The notes under the pieces were generated by a model. The model worked only from the letters and a program-made list of their open reading frames with translations, was not told the origin of the DNA and ran no database searches. 34,940 bases of DNA from Peptococcaceae bacterium BICA1-7 (GTDB taxonomy: Bacteria; Bacillota; Desulfotomaculia; Desulfotomaculales; Desulfocucumaceae), in assembly GCA_000802095.1 (NCBI GenBank), contig JUEB01000024.1:220277-255216 (forward strand), written 5' to 3'. Of the stretch, positions 7,746 to 16,300 are shown piece by piece. Made by a program: the position numbers and the translations under genes. The stretch's first letter is position 1. Each line of letters opens with the position of its first letter.

Positions 7746-8025
7746 TTCGCTGGCGGAGACTGACAAAACAATTTGTAAAACGGCCACTTCTCTGGGTGGA
7801 CCAAATTGCTGAAGAGCTGATGGCAGCTGCTGCAGATCTGTTTAATAGCAGATTACTATCTATGAAAAATTGCCAATATTAAAAATATTGCAAACATTAA
7901 AAGGCTGGTTTGAATTTTTGCTGCGGAGGCGCGTAGATATTCAGCCAGCTGTCATATACCCAATTTTTGAAATGCAACAGTATTTTAAAGGGCTTATTAT
8001 GCCTTTAATAAAGTGGTGATGCGTA
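7746..8025 (+). promoter_or_regulatory. Gene-free 280-bp leader upstream of loaP with two hairpins
   Basis: No coding potential is evident. Two dyads stand out: CAATATT-AAA-AATATTG (7874-7890, extendable with one bulge) and TTAAAGG-10 nt-CCTTTAA (7984-8006), the latter ending just before the loaP ribosome site GGTGA. Neither is followed by a T-run. This is the largest gap inside the operon and could hold an internal regulatory or processing site. I found no convincing promoter in it. Confidence 0.35.
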
Positions 8026-8532
8026 TTGCCGTGGTATGTGTTGAGAACAGCTGTAGGCAAAGAGGACTGGGCCTTGGTTTTGCTGCAGCGTGTATTTGAT
8101 GACATCAATATAGTTTTCCCCAAACGAAGGCTGAGCTGGCGTAAAAAAGGAAGGGTTATAGATGTTGTCAAGCCTCTGTTTAGTGGGTATTTGTTTGTGT
8201 CGGCCAGTCAGAGGCAGGTTATCCGTCTAAATTTGTGGCTGCGCACTCAGAAGGTGGATATATGGTTTTTGAAAGTAGGGAACTTTTTAACACCAATTAG
8301 TGAGCAGGAGATGATTATCATCAGAAAGCTCTTGAGCAGCGATGGCATTGTAGAAGAAAGCCAGATTGTCAAAGCAGGCCAGAGAGTGATGGTGGTAAGC
8401 GGCCCGTTAGTGGGTCTGGAGGGAATAATTAAGGAATGCTCCAGAAGGAACCGCCGGATCACCATAGGAGTTACCGTGGCAGGGGAGGAGCGGCAGGTTG
8501 AGCTGGAAGGGAACTGGGTTGATGTGTATTAA
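8026..8532 (+). CDS. loaP: LoaP-type NusG paralogue (processive antiterminator)
   Basis: 168 residues with the NusG layout: an N-terminal NGN domain starting PWYVLRTAVGKEDWAL and a C-terminal KOW domain (VMVVSGPLVGLEGIIKE, about residues 122-140). NusG paralogues of the LoaP group bind a hairpin in the leader RNA of large biosynthetic operons and stop RNA polymerase from terminating; they are commonly encoded within Firmicute polyketide clusters. The start is a TTG at 8026, with GGTGAT about 6 nt upstream, and gives the conserved N-terminus. Its place inside the cluster, after the acyltransferases, suggests it controls this operon of more than 29 kb. Confidence 0.88.
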   Translation: MPWYVLRTAVGKEDWALVLLQRVFDDINIVFPKRRLSWRKKGRVIDVVKPLFSGYLFVSASQRQVIRLNLWLRTQKVDIWFLKVGNFLTPISEQEMIIIRKLLSSDGIVEESQIVKAGQRVMVVSGPLVGLEGIIKECSRRNRRITIGVTVAGEERQVELEGNWVDVY

Positions 8533-8598
8533 AAGTCCCTCCGGCAAAGCCAGATAAGCAGTTTTTGATCAATCTGTTCTGCAGGGGAATGTAAAAAG

Positions 8599-9399
8599 AT
8601 GAAATTAGAAATATTGGAGCACCTCCCGGAAAGGGAATCAAAGGAAAATCCCCTACTTTTTATACATGGAGCCAATCATGGAGCATGGTGCTGGAAGGAA
8701 AATTTTCTTCCCTATTTTTGCGCCCTTGGTTATCCCTCTTATGCAGTGAGTCTCCGGGGACATGGCAAAAGTGAAGGGCGTGATCAGCTTAATACTTTTT
8801 CCCTCAGCGACTACCTGGAGGATATATTAGAAGTCATGGCGTCTTTCAGGGACAAGCCTGTTTTAGTCGGGCACTCCATGGGTGGCGCTCTGGTGCAAAA
8901 AATATTGCATTTAAGTCCGGAAAAAATGAAAGCCGCAGTGCTGATGGCCTCAGTCCCCCCCAACGGTATGCTAAGAGATGTATGGCGCTTAAGGCTTGTT
9001 AATATCAGAGAGGTTATTCAGATTAATCTATTTAAGGATGCCAGGGTAAGAGCCAGCTATACCGCCAGGCTGTTTTTTTCCGAAGAGCTGCCGGTGGAAA
9101 AAAGAGTGGCGCTGTTAAAACTGCTGCAGCCGGAATCGGCCAGGGTGAGAAAGGAATTGCTGGGACGCATAGTACCCGGACCCATAAGCCCCGTGGTTCC
9201 GGTACTGGTGCTGGGTTCCGGAAAAGACAGCCTTTTTCCTGAAAAAACTACCTTATATACTGGTAAGGCCTTTAAAACAATGCCGGTTATATTCCCACAG
9301 GGCAGTCATGATATGATGCTGGATCCTCAATGGCGATCTGTGGCGGAGGAGATAGTTGCCTTTTTGCAATTAATATCTAAGGGTGATCAAGGGAAATAG
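8599..9399 (+). CDS. Alpha/beta hydrolase
   Basis: 266-residue soluble hydrolase with a complete catalytic triad: Ser93 in GHSMGG, Asp210 in LGSGKD and His237 in GSHDMM. The oxyanion loop is in FIHGANHGAWCW. The HGANHGAW start and length fit the broad esterase/C-C hydrolase/type II thioesterase group. In this operon it could edit or release chains, or hydrolyse an ester in a tailoring step; the sequence does not decide. The ATG has a GGGG ribosome site about 12 nt upstream. Confidence 0.85.
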   Translation: MKLEILEHLPERESKENPLLFIHGANHGAWCWKENFLPYFCALGYPSYAVSLRGHGKSEGRDQLNTFSLSDYLEDILEVMASFRDKPVLVGHSMGGALVQKILHLSPEKMKAAVLMASVPPNGMLRDVWRLRLVNIREVIQINLFKDARVRASYTARLFFSEELPVEKRVALLKLLQPESARVRKELLGRIVPGPISPVVPVLVLGSGKDSLFPEKTTLYTGKAFKTMPVIFPQGSHDMMLDPQWRSVAEEIVAFLQLISKGDQGK

Positions 9400-9421
9400 G
9401 TTGGTGAAGGAGGGCTGGTAT

Positions 9422-10759
9422 TTGGAAAAGATTAACCTTCAGGGTCCGGTTAATTTTCTGCTGGTATCTTTCGTTATTGACACCTCCTGGCAGGAAAATG
9501 CCAGGCACGGCTATATCCGCCGCATGGGGGTGGCCTACCTGGCCAGTCATTTAAAAAAGGCCGGGCACAACGCCTATATCTGTTACTGTCCGTATACAGA
9601 TGACCAATTCACGCTAACGGCTGTTATCTCCAGGCATATTGAGAAAGCAAACCCTGATGTGATCGGCTTTAGCATTACCACGGACAATTTCTGGATGCTT
9701 CAGACAGCCGTTAAACACATAAGTAAGAGCTATGGCCTGCCTGTGATAGTGGGCGGCCCCCATGCTATTGTGGACCCGGAAAGTGTTCTGGCCATAGACG
9801 GTGTTTTGGGTGTATGCACCGGAGAAGGTGAGCAGCCCATTGTAAGTTTGGCCAATGCCCTCTCGGAGGCCAGGCCCTATAGCAGCATCGAAGGGTTTCT
9901 TTTTAGGGGGCGCCAGGGTGAAAAGCCTGTGCCGCACCTTTGGGAAGATATCGATACACTGGCATACCCGGACATGGAAAGTTATTTGACTAACTATGCA
10001 GGGATTTTAAGAAATGGATGGGTATTTCAGTCCCAGCGCGGCTGCCCCAACCACTGCTCCTTTTGTTCGGAAGAATATTTCAGAAAAGTATTTCACGGCC
10101 GCCATTACATCCGGCACAGGACTGTGGAAAGCCTGATAGATGAAATTGCTTTCACTACACGGAATTATCCATCAAAAATAAGCCGTTTTGTCGGGTTTAG
10201 CAATCCCACCTTCAATATCAGCAGAATGTGGGTGCAGCGGTTCTGTGAGCAATACTCCAGCCGCATCAATCTTCCTTTCGGGTGTGATATAGAACTTTCC
10301 AACCTTTCGGAGGATATGGCGGACTCACTGGCCGCAGCCAATTGCAAAGTGGCCTGGGTGGGTTTTGAAAGCGGCAGTGACTTTATAAGAAAAGATGTGC
10401 TGAATAAAAAACTGACTGTCAGACAGGCTGTGGAGAAGCTGGAAATTCTGCGCTCAAGGGGGATAGGCATAGAACTCTACGTTATCATGGGTCTTCCTTA
10501 TGAAACCGAAGGAATGATCAAAGAAACGCTGGAAGTATTGCGAGGTATTTCCCCTGACGCTGTTATCCCCAGTATTTATCTGCCCTTTCCCGGCACACGG
10601 CTGGGAGAGCTGTGTTTTAAGGAAGGCTGGGCTGACAGGACCGATGTCCACAATGCCACGCACATACCGGGATACTCGCACTCCACCCTGAAATATCCTC
10701 ATATTGACCCGGCCAAAATTCAATACTATTACGATGAAATCAGCCGGCTGAACCGCTGA
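9422..10759 (+). CDS. Cobalamin-binding radical SAM enzyme
   Basis: 445 residues. The N-terminal half resembles a B12-binding Rossmann domain (RRMGVAYLASHLKKAGHNA, then IGFSITTDN and VGGPHAIVDPES). The C-terminal half has the radical SAM cluster motif CPNHCSFC (Cys208, Cys212, Cys215), which binds a 4Fe-4S cluster and cleaves SAM, followed by GFESGSD and an elongator-like IMGLPYETEGM. Such BchE/P-methylase-type enzymes methylate unactivated carbons or rearrange rings, so a tailoring step on the polyketide or starter is likely. Start choice: the frame opens at 9383 inside the previous gene, but a TTG at 9422 lies 7-9 nt after a strong AAGGAGGG and is preferred. Confidence 0.88.
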   Translation: MEKINLQGPVNFLLVSFVIDTSWQENARHGYIRRMGVAYLASHLKKAGHNAYICYCPYTDDQFTLTAVISRHIEKANPDVIGFSITTDNFWMLQTAVKHISKSYGLPVIVGGPHAIVDPESVLAIDGVLGVCTGEGEQPIVSLANALSEARPYSSIEGFLFRGRQGEKPVPHLWEDIDTLAYPDMESYLTNYAGILRNGWVFQSQRGCPNHCSFCSEEYFRKVFHGRHYIRHRTVESLIDEIAFTTRNYPSKISRFVGFSNPTFNISRMWVQRFCEQYSSRINLPFGCDIELSNLSEDMADSLAAANCKVAWVGFESGSDFIRKDVLNKKLTVRQAVEKLEILRSRGIGIELYVIMGLPYETEGMIKETLEVLRGISPDAVIPSIYLPFPGTRLGELCFKEGWADRTDVHNATHIPGYSHSTLKYPHIDPAKIQYYYDEISRLNR

Positions 10760-10808
10760 TTTTTGTTTTAGGCAAAGCCTGTTAGTAAAAGAGAGGGGGG
10801 TGGTAAAC

Positions 10809-12257
10809 ATGTGTTTTGTTTTTAATCTTAAAGAATTTAAAGACAGGGTTGCCGTAATAGACCAGAGCGGCGAGCAATTCTACTACGGTGGTTTGATTGA
10901 TATCAGCGGCATGCTGGGGTCGTATTTCGGTACTGGAGACAAAAAACTGGTAATTATACTGGCAGGCAATAACATTGAAACCATAACAGGATATTTATCC
11001 GCTCTACAGGGCGGTCATACGGTTATGCTCCTGGATGCCCGCCTGGACAAGGGGCTTCTGGGAAGCCTGATAGGCCTTTACCACCCGGATTTTATCTGGG
11101 GGCCCGGGGAAAGCAACCGATCCGGCATATATCAATATAAAAACTATCAATTATACCAGTTGGGGTGGGAGGAAAAAAATGTTCAGCTTCACCCGGATCT
11201 TGCTTTGCTTCTTTCTACCTCCGGCTCCACAGGCTCACCAAAACTGGTCATGCTGACACGGGAAAATTTGATGGCCAATGCCAGGTCAATAGGCCTTTAC
11301 CTTAATCTGAGCGAAGATGAAAAGGCTATCACCATTCTCCCCGTGCACTACTCTTACGGACTGTCAGTAATTAACAGCCACCTGGCAGTGGGGGCCACTG
11401 TTTTACTGACCGACACACCTATAGTCAGGAAGGATTTCTGGGATTTTTTCAAATCGGCGGCGGGCACATCACTGGCCGGAGTTCCGTACACCTACGAAAT
11501 ATTGAAAAGAATAGGCTTCTCCAGAATGTATTTGCCGTCACTGCGCTATATCACCCAGGCCGGGGGTAAAATGGATTCTCAACTGATCATTGAGTATGCG
11601 CGGCTTTCCAGGGAAAAGGGCTTCTTATTTTATGTAATGTATGGAGCCACCGAGGCTACCGCCAGGATGGCCTATTTATCTCCGGAATATAATATCACAA
11701 AGCCGGAAAGCATAGGCAAGCCTATACCAAATGGAAACATTAAGCTAATAGATAAATCAGGAAATACTATAATCTATCCCAAAACAGTAGGCCAATTGGT
11801 CTTTCAGGGGCCCAATGTGATGATGGGCTATGCCCGTTGCCGGGATGACCTTTCTGGGGGCGACCAGTTGCAAGGGGTTTTGCCCACAGATGATCTGGGC
11901 TATTTTGATGAGGAGGGTTTTTTCTATATTACCGGTCGCATTAGCAGGTTTTTAAAGATTTTGGGAAACAGAATAAGCCTGTCTGAAATAGAGGAGCATT
12001 TGAATAATTTGGGCTTTAATTGCTATTGTGGAGGTGATGACCATATGCTTCTGGTAGCCTGTGTGCAAGGTGAAAAAAATGAAGGCCACCAGGAGATACA
12101 TAATAAAATTAGGATGGAGATTATGATCAGGTATAAAATTCCCCTGGACCTGATTGGAGTTTTCTCTATAAAAAATTTGCCCAGGAGCGCTTCGGGGAAA
12201 GTAAAATATGGAGAAATCTTCTCTGACTGCCGCAGTAACGGGGAGAGGGCAATATGA
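10809..12257 (+). CDS. Acyl-AMP ligase / starter-activating adenylation enzyme
   Basis: 482 residues of the ANL adenylate-forming family. Core motifs: phosphate loop STSGSTGSPK (residues 136-145), YGATEAT, TDDLGYFDEEGFFYITGR, and the C-terminal catalytic lysine region PRSASGKVKYGE. It lacks a fused carrier domain. With a free carrier protein two genes downstream, it most likely activates a carboxylic acid with ATP and loads it on that carrier as the starter unit. The substrate pocket cannot be read with confidence. Start choice: ATG at 10809, 8 nt after GAGAGGGGGG, preferred over a GTG at 10800 that overlaps the ribosome site. It overlaps the next gene by 4 bp (ATGA). Confidence 0.9.
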   Translation: MCFVFNLKEFKDRVAVIDQSGEQFYYGGLIDISGMLGSYFGTGDKKLVIILAGNNIETITGYLSALQGGHTVMLLDARLDKGLLGSLIGLYHPDFIWGPGESNRSGIYQYKNYQLYQLGWEEKNVQLHPDLALLLSTSGSTGSPKLVMLTRENLMANARSIGLYLNLSEDEKAITILPVHYSYGLSVINSHLAVGATVLLTDTPIVRKDFWDFFKSAAGTSLAGVPYTYEILKRIGFSRMYLPSLRYITQAGGKMDSQLIIEYARLSREKGFLFYVMYGATEATARMAYLSPEYNITKPESIGKPIPNGNIKLIDKSGNTIIYPKTVGQLVFQGPNVMMGYARCRDDLSGGDQLQGVLPTDDLGYFDEEGFFYITGRISRFLKILGNRISLSEIEEHLNNLGFNCYCGGDDHMLLVACVQGEKNEGHQEIHNKIRMEIMIRYKIPLDLIGVFSIKNLPRSASGKVKYGEIFSDCRSNGERAI

Positions 12258-13018
12258 CAGGAAATTTATATATAAAGGAGCAGTTCAACAAACAGGCTGA
12301 CAGATTTAATAATTGGACGGTTACCAGGGATGAAAGGATACATCAGTCACTTTGCCAATTTTTAAGCGTTGGGGCAGAGGACAGGCTGTTGGACCTTGCC
12401 TGTGGAACAGGGGCATTTGCCATTTATGCCGCACAAAGGGCAAAATTCGTCCAGTGTGTGGACATTTCCGAAAGTATGATTGAAATTGCTATTGAGAGGG
12501 CAAGGCAACTACAACTGGACAATATAAATTTTTTATGCCGGGATGTTGAAAAGGTTCCTTTTACAGATAACAGTTTCCAGAGGGTCATTTCAAAATCGGC
12601 GTTCCACCATATGAAGAATTATCCAGGTGTTTTTAAAGAAATGGCGAGATGTTGCCAAAAGCACGGGCGAATAGGACTTGAGGATATCATTGCCTATGAT
12701 GATACGCACCTAGACCAATTTTTCGAGGAATTGGAATGCACCATAGACATCAGCCATAATTGGTCATTGTCAAGACAGGAGATAATCAATCTTTATAAAC
12801 AAAACGAGGTAAGAGTTCTACGACTGTTTGAATCAATATCTCTGCTCAATTTTACCGACTATGTCAACCATGCCGTGCAAACTGCAAAAGACAGGGATAG
12901 AATCAATAGGCTGATCAGGGATGGATTAAACGACAGCCGTATAGCTCAGTGGCTGGTAACGGACAATGGCATCCTCTTTTGGAAAAGAAAAATAATCACT
13001 GTAGTCGGGGAAAAATAA
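12254..13018 (+). CDS. SAM-dependent class I methyltransferase
   Basis: 254 residues. SAM-binding motif I is LLDLACGTGAFAIYAAQ (about residues 45-61), followed by the acidic residue of CVDISESMIEIA and the motif KSAFHHMKNYPGVFKEMARC, typical of the UbiE/Methyltransf_11 fold. It is translationally coupled to the acyl ligase (4-bp overlap) and sits directly before the free carrier protein, so it may methylate the starter acid or carrier-bound starter. O-, N- or C-methylation cannot be told apart from sequence. Confidence 0.88.
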   Translation: MTGNLYIKEQFNKQADRFNNWTVTRDERIHQSLCQFLSVGAEDRLLDLACGTGAFAIYAAQRAKFVQCVDISESMIEIAIERARQLQLDNINFLCRDVEKVPFTDNSFQRVISKSAFHHMKNYPGVFKEMARCCQKHGRIGLEDIIAYDDTHLDQFFEELECTIDISHNWSLSRQEIINLYKQNEVRVLRLFESISLLNFTDYVNHAVQTAKDRDRINRLIRDGLNDSRIAQWLVTDNGILFWKRKIITVVGEK

Positions 13019-13056
13019 AAGTATTTATGACTAAATAACAGGGAGTGAAATCTGTA

Positions 13057-13296
13057 ATGAGGGAAATAATCCATAGTTTTATGCGGGAAACCTTTTTATT
13101 TGATTTTAATGAGAGTATTAATGAAGATAGTGACCTTTTCCGGCTGGGAATAATTAATTCCATCGGTTACATCAAATTGATTGACTTCCTGGAGAATGAA
13201 TTTAATATAAAATTTTCTGAGGATGAAATACTATCCAATGTATTTGTGACTTTTTCAAGTATTATGCAGTGTATTGAAAAAAAATTAAACAATTAG
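13057..13296 (+). CDS. Free-standing acyl carrier protein
   Basis: 79 residues, four-helix carrier fold with the phosphopantetheine site in LFRLGIINSIGYIK (Ser35). The GIINSIG wording resembles DltC-like and NRPS-type carriers (GLLDSM) more than the GxDSL of the module ACPs nearby. An acidic N-terminal half and short C-terminal helix fit a discrete carrier. Start choice: an upstream in-frame GTG at 13045 overlaps the GGGAG ribosome site, so the ATG at 13057 is preferred. Lying between the ligase/methyltransferase and a megasynthase without a loading module, it is the likely starter carrier. Confidence 0.88.
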   Translation: MREIIHSFMRETFLFDFNESINEDSDLFRLGIINSIGYIKLIDFLENEFNIKFSEDEILSNVFVTFSSIMQCIEKKLNN

Positions 13297-13337
13297 CAAA
13301 ATGTCAAGTTAATAAAGCTTTTTAAAAGGATGATACT

Positions 13338-16300
13338 ATGACTGAAAAAAACCATAAAGCAAACGATAAAAGTCAGGTGCAGGGAGAACAGTATGAAAAA
13401 CAAATAGCCATTATTGGAGTGGGACTCCGTTTTCCCAAGGCGGACACCCTGGAACAGCTATGGGAACATCTTTTGGCTGAAAGATCCCTGATTACCGAGA
13501 TTCCTCCGGATCGTTGGGATAAAAACCTTTATTGGGGACAACCCGGCCCCGGGGCCAATAAAACCAGCAGCATATGGGGCGGATTTATCGACTATGCCGA
13601 CTGCTTTGATGCCTCCTTTTTCAATGTATCTCCCCGGGAAGCGTCATTTATGGACCCGCAGCAGCGCATAGCCCTGGAGCTGGCCTGGAAGGCCGTTGAA
13701 GATGCCGGATACCGGGCCGCCGCTCTGAAGAACTATAAAACAGGTGTTTTTATGGGAGTCTGCAATTCCGATTACACCGAAATGATTGAAAAGTATAGTC
13801 TGAAAGTGGACCCCTATATGGCTACCGGCACCGCCAATGCCATACTGTCCAACAGAATCTCCCACTGGTTTGATTTTAAAGGGCCCAGCCTGACTATAGA
13901 CACTGCCTGCGCCAGCTCTTTGGTGGCCCTTCATCAGGCGGTTCGGGCGATAAAGAATAAAGAGTGTGAATACGCCCTGGCCGGCGGGGTAAATTTTTGC
14001 TGGTCCCCCAGGCGGTTTGTTGCCCTCAGTCAAAGCGGGATGCTTGCCGGGGATGGAAAATGCAAAACTTTTGATGAAAAGGCCGACGGCTATGTGCGGG
14101 GCGAGGGAGGAGCTATACTTGTACTGAAATCTCTGGACAGGGCAGTGGCGGACAACGATCATATTTATGCTGTAATAAAGGGCACAGGCACCAACCATGG
14201 AGGCAGAACCAGCTCTCTGACGGTTACAAATCCCGGGGCCCAGGCTGACTTGATCGTGGAGGTTTATGAAAAAGCCGGGATCAGCCCGGATACGGTGGGC
14301 TATATAGAGGTGCACGGGGTTGGATCTCCACTGGGAGACTCCATGGAGGTTTATGGATTAAAGACGGCCTTTAATAAATTATATAAAAAGTGGAACAAAG
14401 AGATTAAAATTGCTACTTGCGGCATAGGGTCGGTAAAGACCAATATAGGCCACCTGGAAGCCGCGGCGGGCATGGCCGGGATTTTGAAAATAATTGCCTC
14501 CCTGAGTTCGAAAATAATACCGGCCAGTATTAATTTTAATAAATTAAACTCTATCATCAAAATAGAGGAGAGCCCGTTTTATATCGCCAGTAAGGCCAGG
14601 CCCTGGGAGGCCGGCAGTGATGACAGCGGGGTCTCTTTGCCCAGGAGGGCCGGTGTCAGCGCCATTGGCTGGGGAGGGTCCAATGCCCACGTTATACTGG
14701 AGGAATACATCCCCGGGGAAAGGGCCGGGCAATGTTCCCGCTATGCTGCTGATGAGGAGAGGCCGGTGCTGATACCCCTTTCTGCCAGAAATTACGACCG
14801 TTTGAAGGAATATGCCCTAAGCATTTGCCAATTCCTCAAAAAGTCTGAGTGCGGCAGCATAAGCGGCCAGCCGCGCCAAAAAATAAGTCTGGCGGAACTT
14901 TCCTACACCCTGCAAACAGGGAGGGAGGCTCTGGAGGAGCGGGTCATCTTTTGGACAAAAGGAATACAGCATTTCATTGGCCAGTTGGAGGCCTTCAGCC
15001 GGGGAGGGGAAGATAATGCCCAATGCTGGCGGGGGAGGGTCCCAAAGGGTAAAAGGTCTGATGAGGATTATAGTGACCAAATACAACAGTGGATAGAGCA
15101 AAACAGGGCTGAAAAAATTGCAGAGGCTTGGGTTAACGGCTTCCCAATAGATTGGGGGCTGTTTTATTTAAAGGGCAGGCCACCCCGCCTCAGCCTGCCT
15201 ACCTATCCTTTTGCCAGGGAACGCCACTGGATTCCTGAGAAAGATGCCGGGCCTCATACAATTTCCGGCCCGGCTGCCGGCCCGATTCACCCGCTGCTGC
15301 AGCAAAACACCTCCGATTTCTACCGGCAAAGGTTTAGCTCAACCTTCTCAGGTGATGAGTTTTTCCTGGCGGATCATGTAGTGAAGAATCAGCGGGTATT
15401 GCCCGGGGTGGCCGCTCTGGAGATGGCCAGGGCGGCGGTGTGGCAGGCGGCCGGGGAACTGGAAGAGGGTAGAAGCGCATTAAGGCTGACAGATGTGGTC
15501 TGGGTGCGTCCCATTTCAGTGGAGGAACAGCCTGTAGAGGTGCACATAGGGCTTTTACTTGAAGAAAACGGAGAAATAGCCTTTGAGATATATAGCCGGC
15601 AGGAGGCTGCCGGGGCAAAAACTGAAGTTCACTGCCAGGGCCGCGCCCATTTTACTGCGGCTGCAGCGGCTGCCGATCTGGATCTGAAGGACATATTGGC
15701 CCGGTGTACCCGGGGGAATCTTTCCTCCACCCAGTGCTATGCTGCCTATCGGGAGGCCGGGATAGACTATGGACCGGGCCACCGGGGGATAGAAAAGGTT
15801 TATACCGGAGTGGAACAGGCGCTGGCACGGATATCCCTGCCACCTTCGGTAGCGGACACCCTCCGTCAATATGTATTGCACCCCGGTTTGCTGGACTCGG
15901 CCTGGCAGGCTTCGCTATTCCTGATGGACGGACCGAAGGCGGGCAAGCCGGTCCTTCCCTTTTCCCTGCAGGAGGTTGTGGTGCTCAAAAGCTGCTCACC
16001 ACAAATGTGGGCATTTATCCGGTACAGCAGCGGCAGCAAAACGGGGGACAGGGTGGAGAAGGTGGATATAGATCTATGCGATGACCGGGGGGCTATTTGT
16101 GTCAGGATGAGGGGGTTATCCTTTAGAGAGCTAATGGCCGATGGGTCCCGGCCGCCGCTGGTGGCGGCAGCGGCGGCAGCCCCGGACATGGCCGGGATAG
16201 CTGACGGCAGCCTGCCGGAAAAGGTGCAGTCTGCACTGCTGCGGGCAGTGGCCGGACTGCTTCAGGTCAGGCTGGAAGATATTGATGGGCACACCGAGCT

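Noticed and set aside
7888-7925. Promoter in front of loaP (TTGCAA ... TGAATT)
   Set aside because: The -10 element matches only three of six consensus bases.
10800-10808. Alternative upstream GTG start for the acyl ligase
   Set aside because: It overlaps the GGGGGG ribosome site; the ATG at 10809 is properly spaced.
13644-14315. Long minus-strand reading frame (223 codons) inside KS1
   Set aside because: It is antisense to a KS domain with perfect family motifs; no ribosome site or recognisable protein.
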